Assembly (NCBI GenBank): GCA_964345225.1
Contig: CAYFQB010000083.1
Span: 1 to 64,000 of the forward strand
Source: CAYFQB01 sp964345225
Lineage (GTDB): Bacteria; Nitrospirota; Thermodesulfovibrionia; Thermodesulfovibrionales; UBA6898
Reading direction: 5' to 3'
Length of the DNA stretch: 64,000 nucleotides
Shown in pieces: positions 1-9,084 of this stretch. Made by a program: the position numbers and the translations under genes. How positions within the stretch are numbered: the first letter of the stretch is position 1; each line of letters begins with the position of its first letter. Below the pieces are notes generated by a model. That model was not told where the DNA came from. It saw only the letters and a list, made by a program, of their open reading frames with translations, and did no database searches.

Positions 1-25
1 GGTTCGATTCCCGCCGCCTCCACCA
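1..25 (+). ncRNA. ssrA: 3' end of tmRNA (or tRNA-Ala), cut by window edge
   Basis: The window opens with a T-arm (loop TTCGATT at 3-9, stem 3' strand CCCGC at 10-14), an acceptor 3' strand CGCCTCC at 15-21, discriminator A and an encoded CCA at 23-25. The acceptor strand would pair with GGGGGCG with a G3-U70 wobble, the alanine identity pair shared by tmRNA and tRNA-Ala. The GC-rich CCCGC stem running into CGCCTCC resembles many bacterial tmRNA ends, so I prefer tmRNA. The upstream part that would decide is outside the window. Confidence 0.55.
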
Positions 26-63
26 GTCTTCGTTCGAAACGAATTAAATATGGGAAGTGTCCC

Positions 64-612
64 TTATTTTAAAAACTTCACCATACATATTTCATCGATA
101 TATTCACGTCCTATCCTAATTTGTCTCTCTCTTATACATTCCTCTTTAAATCCTGCTTTGCTAAACACATGAAGGGAACGTTTATTTGTGGTAAAAATGT
201 CTGCTACAAGTTTTTTAAATTTGTGTTCTCGTGACCATTCAATTGTATACTGCAACATCTTTGAGCCAATCCCAATCCCCCTGTACGGCTCTTTAATATG
301 TATTCCTACATTAAGAATGTGTGCTGTTTCTAGTCTGCTACCACTGTCCGCCTGAAGAGCGGCAAGGCATCCAACCACTATACCCTTGGCAATTGCGACC
401 AGGAGCAGATTATGTTGCTGGTCAATTTCGCTTATATATTTTTTATCCTTTTCCGTATCCTTACCATATAGTTCCATTAAAACATAACTGCGTTCAGGTG
501 AAGTAGATCTTACGGTATTTCTAAGCTCTTTAAAATCCTCTGTTACTGCGGACCTTAGTGTAATCTCCTCACCGTTTTTAGCCAGGAATTTCTGAATTTC
601 TTGCACATTCAA
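64..612 (-). CDS. GNAT family N-acetyltransferase
   Basis: This 182-residue protein is a single GNAT domain. The acetyl-CoA pyrophosphate-binding motif A is visible as YRGIGIGSKML (about residues 111-121), followed by the motif B-like segment TTNKRSLHVFSKAGFKEE typical of RimI/RimJ-like enzymes. It would transfer acetyl from acetyl-CoA to an amine; the substrate cannot be read from sequence. It is a lone gene convergent with the RNA gene at the window start and has no operon partner that hints at a role. Length is normal for a one-domain GNAT protein. Confidence 0.8.
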   Translation of the reverse strand: MNVQEIQKFLAKNGEEITLRSAVTEDFKELRNTVRSTSPERSYVLMELYGKDTEKDKKYISEIDQQHNLLLVAIAKGIVVGCLAALQADSGSRLETAHILNVGIHIKEPYRGIGIGSKMLQYTIEWSREHKFKKLVADIFTTNKRSLHVFSKAGFKEECIRERQIRIGREYIDEICMVKFLK

Positions 613-759
613 CCTCTACCCCGTATGAAAGTATTGTTATTCTCTTCTAACGGGTTTTCCTTGCAGTTTTGTATATGTCTATTATTATATTTAATCCGAT
701 AATATTTTCTAAAGTCATATTAAATTGGGCTCAGCCCGACCACATACATATACTGATGC

Positions 760-1146
760 CTATTCCCTCTTTCTTTTTCCCGTAAACCGCCCTGTATCTG
801 TATCAAATACCAGCACATATCCATCCGGAATCTCTATATCCTCAGGTACCCAGCCCATTTCACCAGTGTCAGGGTTTATGTAACTCGTGTGTCCTTCTGG
901 ACACTTCTTGGGAAATCTTCCCTTAACACCCTTACTTATCGGGCTTCTGTAAATGAAATATTCTTTATCTTCACCTATGATGTATTTCCTCATGTCGGCC
1001 CCAAGCCCGAACTCCTGTTTTGCTGTCTTATCAACATAAGCCGGTTCCTTAACATATTTGTCGTGTCTCTCAGATGAGGCAAAATAATAGATTACTATGA
1101 TTAGAAATACAATTACTGCTATCGGTGAATATCTCTTTCTTTTCAT
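760..1146 (-). CDS. Hypothetical membrane-anchored protein
   Basis: I do not recognise this 128-residue protein. A basic start (MKRKRY) is followed by one hydrophobic segment (about residues 8-23), so it is probably anchored in the inner membrane with a soluble, charged C-terminal region outside. The rest contains a PEGHTSYINPDTGEMGWVP segment with Gly/Pro turns and one Cys, and a very basic tail (GKRKRE). It is a lone minus-strand gene, divergent from the MFS transporter at 1264. No catalytic motif is visible. Coding status rests on the clean ORF with its plausible topology. Confidence 0.55.
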   Translation of the reverse strand: MKRKRYSPIAVIVFLIIVIYYFASSERHDKYVKEPAYVDKTAKQEFGLGADMRKYIIGEDKEYFIYRSPISKGVKGRFPKKCPEGHTSYINPDTGEMGWVPEDIEIPDGYVLVFDTDTGRFTGKRKRE

Positions 1147-1263
1147 ATACTTAATTTATTGACAAGAAGCCCTAATGTCAACATTAAAAAACAGATCTCA
1201 TGAGCCGGAACTTGTCATAAATTATCTCGCAGGTTGATATATATTTAGGATATACTTATCTCC

Positions 1264-2640
1264 ATGGAGCATGTATCTCGGTCAGGAGAAACACTGGTAC
1301 AGCGAAAAATCCCCATTCCGCTAAGTTTTATCATCTTTTTTTCCGTGCTCAACGGTATGATGTTCCAGATTGCAGTACCTGATATATCCGCTGAGTACAG
1401 TCTCCTGCCCTCTGAAGTAAGCTGGGTTATGACAGCCTATATTCTGGTCTTTGCACTCGGTTCACTTGTCTACGGAAAGCTCGCAGACATCTACTCATCA
1501 AAAAATCTTATCAGTATAGGGCTTCTTCTCATGAATGCCGGCTCCCTTATAGGTCTTTTTTCCATGTGGTATCCCATGCTTATCGTAGCTCGCTTCATGC
1601 AGGCAGCAGGAGGTGCTGCAATACCTGCCCTTTCAATGACTATTGTGACAAGGTATTTCCCACCCGACCACAGAGGCAGGATATTCGGTATAATAGCCTC
1701 CACTGTAGCCTTTGCTGCAGGAGTAGGACCTATTCTCGGTGGCTTTGTCTCAGGTACATTCCACTGGCGCTACCTGTTTTTATTTCCCCTTGCAACTATT
1801 TTTATGATTCCGTGCTTCCGTATGCTCCTGCCGGATGAAACATGGCAAAAACATCGCTTTGATACACTTGGTGCACTCCTTATTGTAGGCGGAACCGCTT
1901 TACTTCTCATATTTGTTACACATGGTGATAACTTGTCTCTGCCTGCAGGGGTAATTATGCTTATATGGTTTGCTGTACACATTTCACGTACTAAACTGCC
2001 TTTTGTAAGCCCTTTACTTTTCTTAAGACAACCTTACCGTAACATCGTTATAACCACCTTTTTTTCAATAGGCACAGTATTCGGAATGCTGTTCATTGTT
2101 CCCATAATGCTCAGAGACCTTAATGGTCTAGATGCAAACTACATAGGACTTTCAATATTTCCTGGTGCAATGACTGCTGCTTTACTGGGCACCCTTGGCG
2201 GAAGGCTGTCCGACATAAAGGGAAGCAGATTCGTCTTCTATATCGGGACAAGTTTGTTGATTAGCGGATTCCTGCTTCTTTCCACTTTTGCTGGTCAGAA
2301 TCCCTTGATAATCACCTTTAACCTGGTCATAAGCTATGCGGGTTTTGCCTTTCTTCAATCATCACTCCCCCACACTGTCTCCTCTATATTACCCAAGGAA
2401 CAGACAGGTATCGGTATGGGAATATATAACCTTATATTTTTTATCTCCGGAGCCTTTATTACAGCTAGTATAGGAAGACTTCTCGACATAAAGAATTTAG
2501 GGTTCTGTATTAACCCTCTGACTTCATCAGTACAGGCATGGATTTACAGCAATATCTTTGTAATGCTTGCTGTCATGATAGCCGTTGCCGCAGTGATTTT
2601 CCACCTAACCTTCAGACATGGAATTAAACAAATAGAATGA
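1264..2640 (+). CDS. MFS transporter, DHA2 (EmrB/QacA-like) drug efflux type
   Basis: This 458-residue protein is hydrophobic throughout, with many membrane segments. The first loop has the MFS motif A region (GKLADIYSSKNLI, about residues 77-89), and the antiporter motif C-like GPILGGFVSGTFHWRYLF (about 157-174) is typical of the DHA2 family of proton-coupled drug exporters. The opening SEYSLLPSEVSWVMTAYIL-like segment also matches DHA2 members. The substrate is unknown. There is no MFP/TolC partner next to it, so a tripartite pump is not encoded here. The ATG at 1264 is the only good start before the first membrane helix. Confidence 0.85.
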   Translation: MEHVSRSGETLVQRKIPIPLSFIIFFSVLNGMMFQIAVPDISAEYSLLPSEVSWVMTAYILVFALGSLVYGKLADIYSSKNLISIGLLLMNAGSLIGLFSMWYPMLIVARFMQAAGGAAIPALSMTIVTRYFPPDHRGRIFGIIASTVAFAAGVGPILGGFVSGTFHWRYLFLFPLATIFMIPCFRMLLPDETWQKHRFDTLGALLIVGGTALLLIFVTHGDNLSLPAGVIMLIWFAVHISRTKLPFVSPLLFLRQPYRNIVITTFFSIGTVFGMLFIVPIMLRDLNGLDANYIGLSIFPGAMTAALLGTLGGRLSDIKGSRFVFYIGTSLLISGFLLLSTFAGQNPLIITFNLVISYAGFAFLQSSLPHTVSSILPKEQTGIGMGIYNLIFFISGAFITASIGRLLDIKNLGFCINPLTSSVQAWIYSNIFVMLAVMIAVAAVIFHLTFRHGIKQIE

Positions 2641-2708
2641 AGTATTCAATTATTTAGCAGATAAAGGTCATTTAAAGGTTTGCCCCATTAGAAAAATCCC
2701 CGTCCTTT

Positions 2709-3077
2709 CTATCTGGGGTTACTGACTATACTGCTCAGTTTAGCAATTTCATTTATGTGATTGTATAAAAGAGTCTGACTCTCTGAAGTAATTTCCTCGG
2801 TAAAACGTATACCTATCTGATATATTTCCTCCTTCTTGATTGCCCAATAAACTATGCCTTTTATAAAGCACTCCTGCTCATTGCTGGAAGTATCTCTAAA
2901 ATTTATCTTCACGGTAACCTGTGCCAGTTCATCAACAGGCATAACAGTATATAAACCTATTCCCCAAATTGATATGTTTGCAATGTGGGCTATAACTTCA
3001 TTTTTATCAGGCATTATCACTGTACACCTTCCAAATAATGGATATCGCTCTACACTCCGTTTGTTCTTAAATGCCAT
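2709..3077 (-). CDS. PilZ domain protein
   Basis: This is a one-domain PilZ protein of about 122 residues. PilZ domains bind cyclic di-GMP through an RxxxR motif and a (D/N)xSxxG motif; here RSVER lies near the N-terminus and NISIWGIG about 30 residues later. Both are intact, so binding is expected. The ATG at 3077 is chosen because AGGAGGT lies seven bases upstream; a longer frame to 3092 would place the start inside that ribosome site. It is monocistronic. The effector it controls cannot be inferred from the neighbours, two unrelated MFS transporters. Confidence 0.85.
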   Translation of the reverse strand: MAFKNKRSVERYPLFGRCTVIMPDKNEVIAHIANISIWGIGLYTVMPVDELAQVTVKINFRDTSSNEQECFIKGIVYWAIKKEEIYQIGIRFTEEITSESQTLLYNHINEIAKLSSIVSNPR

Positions 3078-3266
3078 ACAACCTCCTAACAAGAAAAGTA
3101 GATTTAACTAAATAAATTATCCAGCTTGTATGAATTTCAGATTATAAAGGAATACAATCACATATCGTAGAAACGGCTGTAAATCCTGATTCTCTGGCTA
3201 TATATTCTATTAAAACGCAAAACAAGTCAACAACAAGAATCTATAATACCATATTAATACATGATA

Positions 3267-4415
3267 TTATAGGGTAAATTTTCTTCTAATAAGTCTAAGT
3301 ACTAAAAGAGTAAAAATAAATGTATACGTACCGTTAATAATCAAGGATTTATCATAGAATAAAAGCTGGTTAAGAAAGCCCGAGCCTATGTTGCCGATAA
3401 ATATCCCGAAGGTTCTGGCCAGCTGAATAATACCTGAATGTCCCCCAAGCCTTGATTCCGGAAAAAACTCTGCCGTTAAAATCCCAATTGTAAGTATTAC
3501 AAGTGCATCTCCCATTGTATGGAGAACCCTGATTACTATAAGCTGTTCAAAGTTTGAGACATATCCGGTTATAAACTGAAACAGACTTGATGAAAGAAGC
3601 CCTGCAATAAGAAGTACCCTGATATTCCTGGACTTATCAAAGCTGTGTCCTGCAATTGGTGCAAGGATAGCCATCCATATCCCGAGTATGAAAAAAACAA
3701 GTCCTATAAGTTTGCCGGTAAAAGCAAGCTTTTCCTTAAGCAGCAGTGAAAACGAGGTCTGCTCAAAGCCGAAATGTGTGGCATAGACCAAAACAATAGC
3801 AAGAAGAATAAAGATTCTGTTATCCTTGAGGTCGACCCTGTAATCTTTGAAGTTAAATTTAATGGGTGAGCTGTCTTTTAATGTAAAAGTTAAAGCAAAA
3901 AGAACGAGACTCAATCCCGCTGCAATGAGGAAAAGGGTATCGAAGGAGTAATGCTGAACTATAAAACCTCCAAAGAGAGGTCCTCCGCCAAAGCCAAAAT
4001 ATGCCCCGACCTGATAAAATGCTATCTTTTTGCCGCGGAGATTAATGCCTATCACTTTAAGAAATAGAGAATAGAGGACAACCCCGAGGATCGAGTTGCC
4101 TAACCCACCTATAAAGGCAAGGATCATGATCTGGTGATATTCGCGGAATTTGTACAGACCACCCGTATATATAATGAACAGGAAGGCACCGAAAATTGCG
4201 AGTTTCTTCGGGGAAAAATAATCTGAAAAAAATCCTGCAGGCAGGATCATTATAATTGATGATATAGAAAAGATCCCTATGATAATTCCTATATTCTCAT
4301 CATGAAAAGCAATGGACTTCAGGAATATGGGAAGGAATGCCATTATCATCCAGTTCATAAAAAACAATAAAAAGGAACAGATAAAGAAAGGCAATAAAGT
4401 TTTAAAATTCTTCAT
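3267..4415 (-). CDS. MFS transporter
   Basis: This is a major facilitator protein of about 382 residues with roughly twelve hydrophobic segments and an MFS loop motif (GFFSDYFSPKKLAIFG). The second half repeats the fold (GHSFDKSRNIRVLL), as expected for the two six-helix halves. The ATG at 4415 (MKNFKTLL) is preferred; a further 20 residues are open upstream but begin only with TTG and have no ribosome site. The substrate is unknown. It is divergent from the lipoprotein gene at 4500, with a short AT-rich gap that probably carries promoters for both. Confidence 0.8.
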   Translation of the reverse strand: MKNFKTLLPFFICSFLLFFMNWMIMAFLPIFLKSIAFHDENIGIIIGIFSISSIIMILPAGFFSDYFSPKKLAIFGAFLFIIYTGGLYKFREYHQIMILAFIGGLGNSILGVVLYSLFLKVIGINLRGKKIAFYQVGAYFGFGGGPLFGGFIVQHYSFDTLFLIAAGLSLVLFALTFTLKDSSPIKFNFKDYRVDLKDNRIFILLAIVLVYATHFGFEQTSFSLLLKEKLAFTGKLIGLVFFILGIWMAILAPIAGHSFDKSRNIRVLLIAGLLSSSLFQFITGYVSNFEQLIVIRVLHTMGDALVILTIGILTAEFFPESRLGGHSGIIQLARTFGIFIGNIGSGFLNQLLFYDKSLIINGTYTFIFTLLVLRLIRRKFTL

Positions 4416-4499
4416 TCGTAATTTATTATACAATAATAGTTTTTCAGATGAGGGGGCAGATCTATTTAACCACAATAATATAAATGATATAATAATTTT

Positions 4500-5027
4500 A
4501 TGAAAAACCTTATCATCAGATCTATCTTTTTTACACTTCTTATTATCCCGTCCTTACTACTAAGTTCTTGTACTGGAGGAAAACACCTCAGGTCAAATCA
4601 GGTTGTAGATGCCGGAGACATAAAAGGACTTTTCACCTTGATACTTTACACGACTGCTCACTACGACAGCCTTATGACCATAGCTATTCTTGATATAGAA
4701 GGAGATGGTTATGAGCTGGTACCATATGCTCCTGGGTATGATTACACTACAAGTAAAAGCGTAAGTGGCAAAGATGCCGTTGAAAGATCCGTTAACTTTA
4801 TAAGTTCTCACCATGCCTTTAACCACTATCAGACAAAAAGAATCCTTGATGAAGCAGGCAATACTATCGGGTATGAATTAAGACCGCTATATCAGCCATT
4901 TGTCTATGGAGAAATCGATGTTCTTGAGGTTGACTACTGGCACATGGGAAGCAGCAGGGTCAAAGTGACCATAAAACTCATCCACCGATTAGAGGAGATG
5001 TTTACACGTGGCAGGCAAGGTTATTAG
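4500..5027 (+). CDS. Hypothetical lipoprotein
   Basis: The 175-residue product has a clear type II signal peptide: basic start, hydrophobic core and the lipobox LLSSC with Cys24 as lipidation site. Mature residues TGGKHLRS follow; there is no Asp at +2, which in enterobacteria would fit outer-membrane sorting. The body has no motif I recognise. It contains several Tyr/His-rich stretches (SSHHAFNHYQ, VDYWHMGS). It stands alone between a divergent MFS gene and a convergent membrane protein. Function unknown. Confidence 0.7.
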   Translation: MKNLIIRSIFFTLLIIPSLLLSSCTGGKHLRSNQVVDAGDIKGLFTLILYTTAHYDSLMTIAILDIEGDGYELVPYAPGYDYTTSKSVSGKDAVERSVNFISSHHAFNHYQTKRILDEAGNTIGYELRPLYQPFVYGEIDVLEVDYWHMGSSRVKVTIKLIHRLEEMFTRGRQGY

Positions 5028-5056
5028 AGAAGTAACTTCTTTAATTTTATCCAATA

Positions 5057-5689
5057 CTAATTAATAAATACATCATTGAGTCTTTTTGCGAGTGCAAGGG
5101 ACTTCTCGATATCAGTAAACTTGAAGTATTCATCAAGCAGGATCAATAAATTATCATCCCGAATCTCGATGATTAATTCTTCAGATATATCATTAAAGAG
5201 AACAGATTCCAAAAGAGACAGTACTCTGAGGGCATCTTCTGCATCTGCAGCATAAATGTTAAACAAATTTGTTAATCTCTCCCCTTTAAAATGATCTAAT
5301 CTCTTTAAATTTATATTACTACCAAGTTTATCCAGATCACTTCTATTTTTTGAAAATAGTAACAATGCCTTGTGTCTTGGAATATTTATTAAAACACAAC
5401 CATAAGTCCTGTAACGACGCTCTGATATTTTTTTATCTGCATTAAAAATATAGAGAGATCTGGTCCTGTAACTGACATGAATTACCTTGTAAATTGAATT
5501 TAGATTCATAACCCATTCAGCCCTTTGAAAAACAGATATTAAGCCAAAAGGGTCTTTATTATAGCGTGTCAGATCATTAGATTTAAGCCACTTGTTCAGT
5601 TCCTTTTCTTCGCGATTCATTTGTAGCTTCTTAACTAAAATCCAGATTGCAAGTGCCAAGATTACCAGGATATAGACAACCCATCTCAT
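5057..5689 (-). CDS. Hypothetical single-pass membrane protein
   Basis: I do not recognise this 210-residue protein. An N-terminal hydrophobic helix (about residues 3-20) is followed by a charged soluble domain that starts with a basic/acidic stretch (KKLQMNREEKELNKWLK). The C-terminal third (LLILLDEYFKFTDIEKSLALAKRL) looks helical. The soluble part may face the cytoplasm or periplasm; topology is not decidable from charge alone. It converges with the lipoprotein gene at 4500, with a 29-base gap. No close functional partner is visible. Confidence 0.6.
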   Translation of the reverse strand: MRWVVYILVILALAIWILVKKLQMNREEKELNKWLKSNDLTRYNKDPFGLISVFQRAEWVMNLNSIYKVIHVSYRTRSLYIFNADKKISERRYRTYGCVLINIPRHKALLLFSKNRSDLDKLGSNINLKRLDHFKGERLTNLFNIYAADAEDALRVLSLLESVLFNDISEELIIEIRDDNLLILLDEYFKFTDIEKSLALAKRLNDVFIN

Positions 5690-5894
5690 CGAATGCCTTC
5701 CTATTATTACAGATTATAGTGACCCCATAGAAATAGTGTGGTTTTTTTCAACGGGGTAAACAGTTTAAGCATACTTAAATATGGCTATACAAATAATGGA
5801 TATTATATAATTTCCTGTAAATCATAACAACGACAGGTATGGTTATATAGCCATTTTTCAATTAAAAATTTTTTAATAAATTTAAAAAAAATAT

Positions 5895-5922
5895 TTGTAT
5901 TTAATATGTTTTATGATATACT
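5895..5922 (+). promoter_or_regulatory. Candidate sigma-70 promoter for the 36-residue protein
   Basis: TTGTAT at 5895-5900 and TATACT at 5917-5922 are 16 bases apart in a very AT-rich stretch, about 25 bases before the start codon at 5948. The -10 is close to consensus, the -35 matches only its first three bases. Confidence 0.4.
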
Positions 5923-5947
5923 TGAAAAAAATTAATAAGGAGGGGTT

Positions 5948-6058
5948 ATGGCAAAAGCAAAAAAGGCAAAATGTTCAGCCAAGACAAAGAAGGGAACAAA
6001 ATGTAAAAATATCGTTGTCGGAAAATCTAAATACTGCGCCAGCCATAAGAAAAAATAA
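5948..6058 (+). CDS. 36-residue Cys/His-rich protein
   Basis: A short open frame starts at ATG 5948, five bases after a strong AAGGAGGGG-like site, and ends at TAA 6058. The product is lysine-rich and has the pattern C-x9-C-x14-C-x2-H: Cys9, Cys19, Cys34-region and His (KGTKCKN, KYCASH). The pattern CxAxTKxGxxC...YCxxH recurs in small zinc-binding proteins and domains (for example DUF5763-like), so a single zinc site is likely. It has its own candidate promoter and a strong terminator. A nucleic-acid-binding role is plausible from its charge but is inference. Confidence 0.7.
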   Translation: MAKAKKAKCSAKTKKGTKCKNIVVGKSKYCASHKKK

Positions 6059-6082
6059 ACTATATCAAATCTTAAAACCTTA

Positions 6083-6117
6083 AAACCCTCGGTTATTCTA
6101 CTGAGGGTTTTTATTTC
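6083..6117 (+). terminator. Rho-independent terminator
   Basis: An 8-bp stem, AAACCCTC (6083-6090) with GAGGGTTT (6103-6110), closes a 12-base loop and runs into a T-rich tail. It lies 25 bases after the stop of the 36-residue protein and makes that gene a separate transcription unit. Confidence 0.85.
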
Positions 6118-6119
6118 AC

Positions 6120-6403
6120 ACCTTAATAAAGGTTACGTCTTACGGTTACGTTTAGGAAGCCCGTTTACATATCGCATGGCGCTCGGTGCATGGAGTTCTT
6201 TTTTACTCTTTAGTTCTTACCCCTCACTCCTTACTTTGCCTGCAACTGTACCATTACCTGTCTTTAATTTGTATCTACTGCCTACTTTTTAAATTCTTTG
6301 CTCTTCTTGCTTTGTCCTTTGCCTTTTTCGCCCTGATTCCCTGATTTCCTGATGTCCTGATATCCAGCTAAATGGCTTACTGCCTACTGCCTGCTTTTAC
6401 TTC
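6120..6403 (+). repeat. Composite intergenic repeat region 1
   Basis: No gene is visible here. The stretch begins with a GGTTACGTCTTACGGTTACG block, continues with CGCATGGCGCTCGGTGCATGG, then degenerate 7-bp TACTNCY-like units and CCCTGATTCCCTGATTTCC-like units. The same modules recur at 9085, 11940, 22225, 39930, 40985, 50090 and 60540. The end of the region runs into the 3' end of the next gene. Confidence 0.75.
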
Positions 6404-6751
6404 TTACTCTCTGCCCTTTGCCTTCTGGTCTTTAATAGAAAAAAGCGGGTCCTTTATTAATTCTCTGTGACAAACAGGACATCTGCCAGGCTTTTTAAGT
6501 CTCTCTCTTTTTTTAAAAACAAATCCGCATTTCATACATTCGGAAGGGGTAATTTTAAGGCGAATATCCTTCTTACTGACTGTTCTGCGGATATGTTCAA
6601 GGTGCATGTACACATCCTTTTCGGTAATGCCGACATAAAATGATATTTCTTTGGCCGAAAGTGTCCGTCCTTCAAGAACAGAAATTATTTCCCTACGGAC
6701 AGTGTCATGCCTTGCAACAGGGATAACAGGTTCTTTAGGCTTTTTTATCAA
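6404..6751 (-). CDS. HTH plus zinc-ribbon predicted transcriptional regulator
   Basis: The 115-residue protein has an N-terminal winged-helix-like region (REIISVLEGRTLSAKEISFYVGI, about residues 21-43) and a C-terminal zinc ribbon with two CxxC knuckles (CMKCGF and CPVC) about 18 residues apart. This matches the COG3357-type predicted regulators, which join an HTH to a zinc ribbon. It would bind DNA; the target is unknown. The last residues (KDQKAKGRE) are encoded by repeat-like CTCTGCCCTTTGCC sequence, so the natural C-terminus may have been extended by the adjacent repeat region. Upstream lies glgB's 3' end in the same direction. Confidence 0.7.
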   Translation of the reverse strand: MIKKPKEPVIPVARHDTVRREIISVLEGRTLSAKEISFYVGITEKDVYMHLEHIRRTVSKKDIRLKITPSECMKCGFVFKKRERLKKPGRCPVCHRELIKDPLFSIKDQKAKGRE

Positions 6752-6848
6752 AGTTCCCCTATAGACCAGCCGCTAACCTTGCAGACCGCGACCTATAACT
6801 CCTCTATCAATACTTTCACCTGTAACCTACAACCTGCAAAGAAATATG

Positions 6849-9068
6849 TCAAGAAATGACTTTTGGAGGAATATTGGCTGGCTTAAAATACAGAACAGAA
6901 AGTGGAGGAAGCGCAATTTCTAATGAATATTTCTTCCCATGCCATGGTTTATCCTCTGAATGTACACCACCAGCATTCCCAAGGTTGCTTCCCCAGTATT
7001 CACGAGAATCACTGTTTAATAATTCCCTGTAAAAACATTTTTCTGGTACGCCAACTCTGTATTCAAATCTCGGGACCGGCGTAAAATTGCAGACTACTAC
7101 AATGTGGTCGATGGGATTCCTGGCACGCCTGATGAAGGATATAATGCTGTTATCTGTGTCCCTAAAATCAATCCACTCAAAACCATGATAGTCAAAATCA
7201 ATCTCATAAAGAGCGGGTTCGTTTGAGTATAACCTGTTGATATCCTGGACATATTTCTGAAGTCTTTTATGCGGCCTGTATTGAGTAAGGTGCCAGTCAA
7301 TGCTATGTGTTTCTTTCCATTCATCCCATTGTCCAAACTCCCCACCCATGAAAAGCAGTTTCTTGCCAGGATGACCGAACATATACCCGTAGAAGAGCCT
7401 TAAATTTGCAAATTTCTGCCACATGTCGCCTGGCATCTTGCTTAGCATTGCACTCTTGCCATGGACAACCTCATCATGTGAAAGCACAAGTATAAAATTT
7501 TCTGTAAATGCATAAAGAAGCCCGAAAGTCAGGTTATTATGTTGAAATCTTCTGTGAACCGGATCCTTTGATATATATTCAAGCGAATCATTCATCCATC
7601 CCATATTCCATTTTAAATCGAACCCGAGACCGCCCAGGTAAACAGGCCTTGAAACAGCAGGCCATGCAGTAGATTCTTCTGCAATTGTGAGTATTCCTGG
7701 AAAATACTGATGTGTAACCTCGTTAAATTTTTTTATAAAATCAACTGCCTCCAGATTTTCATTTCCACCATAGACATTAGGTGCCCATTCCCCCTCATTC
7801 CTCGAATAATCAAGATAGAGCATGGATGCAACAGCATCAACCCTAAGTCCGTCAATGTGATACTTTTCAAGCCAGAATAGCGCATTTGATATGAGGAAAT
7901 TTTTTACTTCATTTCGCCCGTAATTGAAAATTAACGTACCCCAATCCTTATGTTCTCCCTTTCGCGGGTCTTGATGTTCAAACAGGTATGTACCATCAAA
8001 AAATCCGAGGCCATGACCATCTCTTGGGAAATGTGCAGGAGCCCAGTCGAGTAAAATGCCTATATTATTCTGATGACATTTATCAACAAAGAACATGAAG
8101 TCATCAGGAGTCCCATGCCTGCTTGTAGGTGCATAATAACCTATTGTCTGATAACCCCAGGAAGCATCCAGAGGGTGTTCTGACACGGGCATAAGCTCTA
8201 TGTGGGTATAGCCCATCTGCCTAACATACTCTATCAGCGTATCTGCAAGCTCCCTGTAGGTAAGAAATCTGTTTTCCTCATCCGGCACCCTCATCCATGA
8301 ACCAAGATGCACTTCGTAAATCGATACAGGAGATTCAAACCAGTTTTTCCTTGAGCGGTTTTTCATCCACTTTTCATCATTCCATTTGTATTTATTTATG
8401 TCATAAACTATGGAGGCACTTTTCGGCCTGTACTCAAAATAAAAACCATACGGATCGGTCTTAACAGTATGATATTTTTGATGCCGCGACTTTATATCAT
8501 ATTTATAGATTTCGCCTTCACCAATTCCAGGAATAAATATTTCCCATATGCCTGATTGAAAAATAAAACGCATTGGATGCCTTCTGTTGTCCCACCTGTT
8601 GAAGTCCCCTATAATACTGACGACCTTTGCATTGGGTGCCCATACTGCAAAATGAACACCGGTAATGCCGTTTATTTCAGTCATATGTGCACCAAGTTTA
8701 TCGTATTTCTTATAATGACTGCCCTCACCTATAAGGTACAGGTCATAATCGGTAAGAACCTGATTAAATGAATAGGGGTCTTTAAACTCTGATATTTTAC
8801 CTTGATCTGTTCTTATTCTTATCTTGTAAGGGAAAATCCCCTTTTTGGGCAGTTCAGTTATATAAAAGCCCTTCCTGTGGATCTTCTCCATAAGATATTC
8901 ATTTTCCGTTTTATCATCGATAACCCATGCTTCGACAGCCTCTGGTAAAAATGCCCTGACCTCTAAGCTCTTCTTGCCTCTTTCTTTTGTAAGATGCATA
9001 CCCAGCACAGAAAATGGATCACCGTGATTTCCGCTTACAATAAGTTTTATATCTTCTTTAAGTCCCAT
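6849..9068 (-). CDS. glgB: 1,4-alpha-glucan branching enzyme
   Basis: GlgB cuts alpha-1,4-glucan and rejoins it as alpha-1,6 branches during glycogen synthesis. The 739-residue length and domain order fit the long bacterial form: an N1 domain, a CBM48 domain with the signature GVHFAVWAPNAKVVSIIGDF (about residues 137-156), a GH13 barrel and a C-terminal beta domain. Catalytic residues are visible: nucleophile Asp in GLRVDAVASM (about 408), acid/base Glu in IAEEST (about 463) and the third Asp in SHDEVVHGK (about 528). No other glycogen gene adjoins; glgC lies at 33999. Upstream and downstream gaps contain composite repeats. Confidence 0.97.
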   Translation of the reverse strand: MGLKEDIKLIVSGNHGDPFSVLGMHLTKERGKKSLEVRAFLPEAVEAWVIDDKTENEYLMEKIHRKGFYITELPKKGIFPYKIRIRTDQGKISEFKDPYSFNQVLTDYDLYLIGEGSHYKKYDKLGAHMTEINGITGVHFAVWAPNAKVVSIIGDFNRWDNRRHPMRFIFQSGIWEIFIPGIGEGEIYKYDIKSRHQKYHTVKTDPYGFYFEYRPKSASIVYDINKYKWNDEKWMKNRSRKNWFESPVSIYEVHLGSWMRVPDEENRFLTYRELADTLIEYVRQMGYTHIELMPVSEHPLDASWGYQTIGYYAPTSRHGTPDDFMFFVDKCHQNNIGILLDWAPAHFPRDGHGLGFFDGTYLFEHQDPRKGEHKDWGTLIFNYGRNEVKNFLISNALFWLEKYHIDGLRVDAVASMLYLDYSRNEGEWAPNVYGGNENLEAVDFIKKFNEVTHQYFPGILTIAEESTAWPAVSRPVYLGGLGFDLKWNMGWMNDSLEYISKDPVHRRFQHNNLTFGLLYAFTENFILVLSHDEVVHGKSAMLSKMPGDMWQKFANLRLFYGYMFGHPGKKLLFMGGEFGQWDEWKETHSIDWHLTQYRPHKRLQKYVQDINRLYSNEPALYEIDFDYHGFEWIDFRDTDNSIISFIRRARNPIDHIVVVCNFTPVPRFEYRVGVPEKCFYRELLNSDSREYWGSNLGNAGGVHSEDKPWHGKKYSLEIALPPLSVLYFKPANIPPKVIS

Positions 9069-9084
9069 TTATATTATCTCTTTA

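Noticed and set aside
1..64. tmRNA 3' end as an integration site for an island
   Set aside because: No integrase, direct repeat of the tmRNA end or phage gene is seen in the following sequence.
5895..6083. 61-codon open frame starting at 5895
   Set aside because: The adjacent frame has a strong ribosome site, a Cys/His pattern and a terminator at the right distance; the 61-codon frame has none of these.
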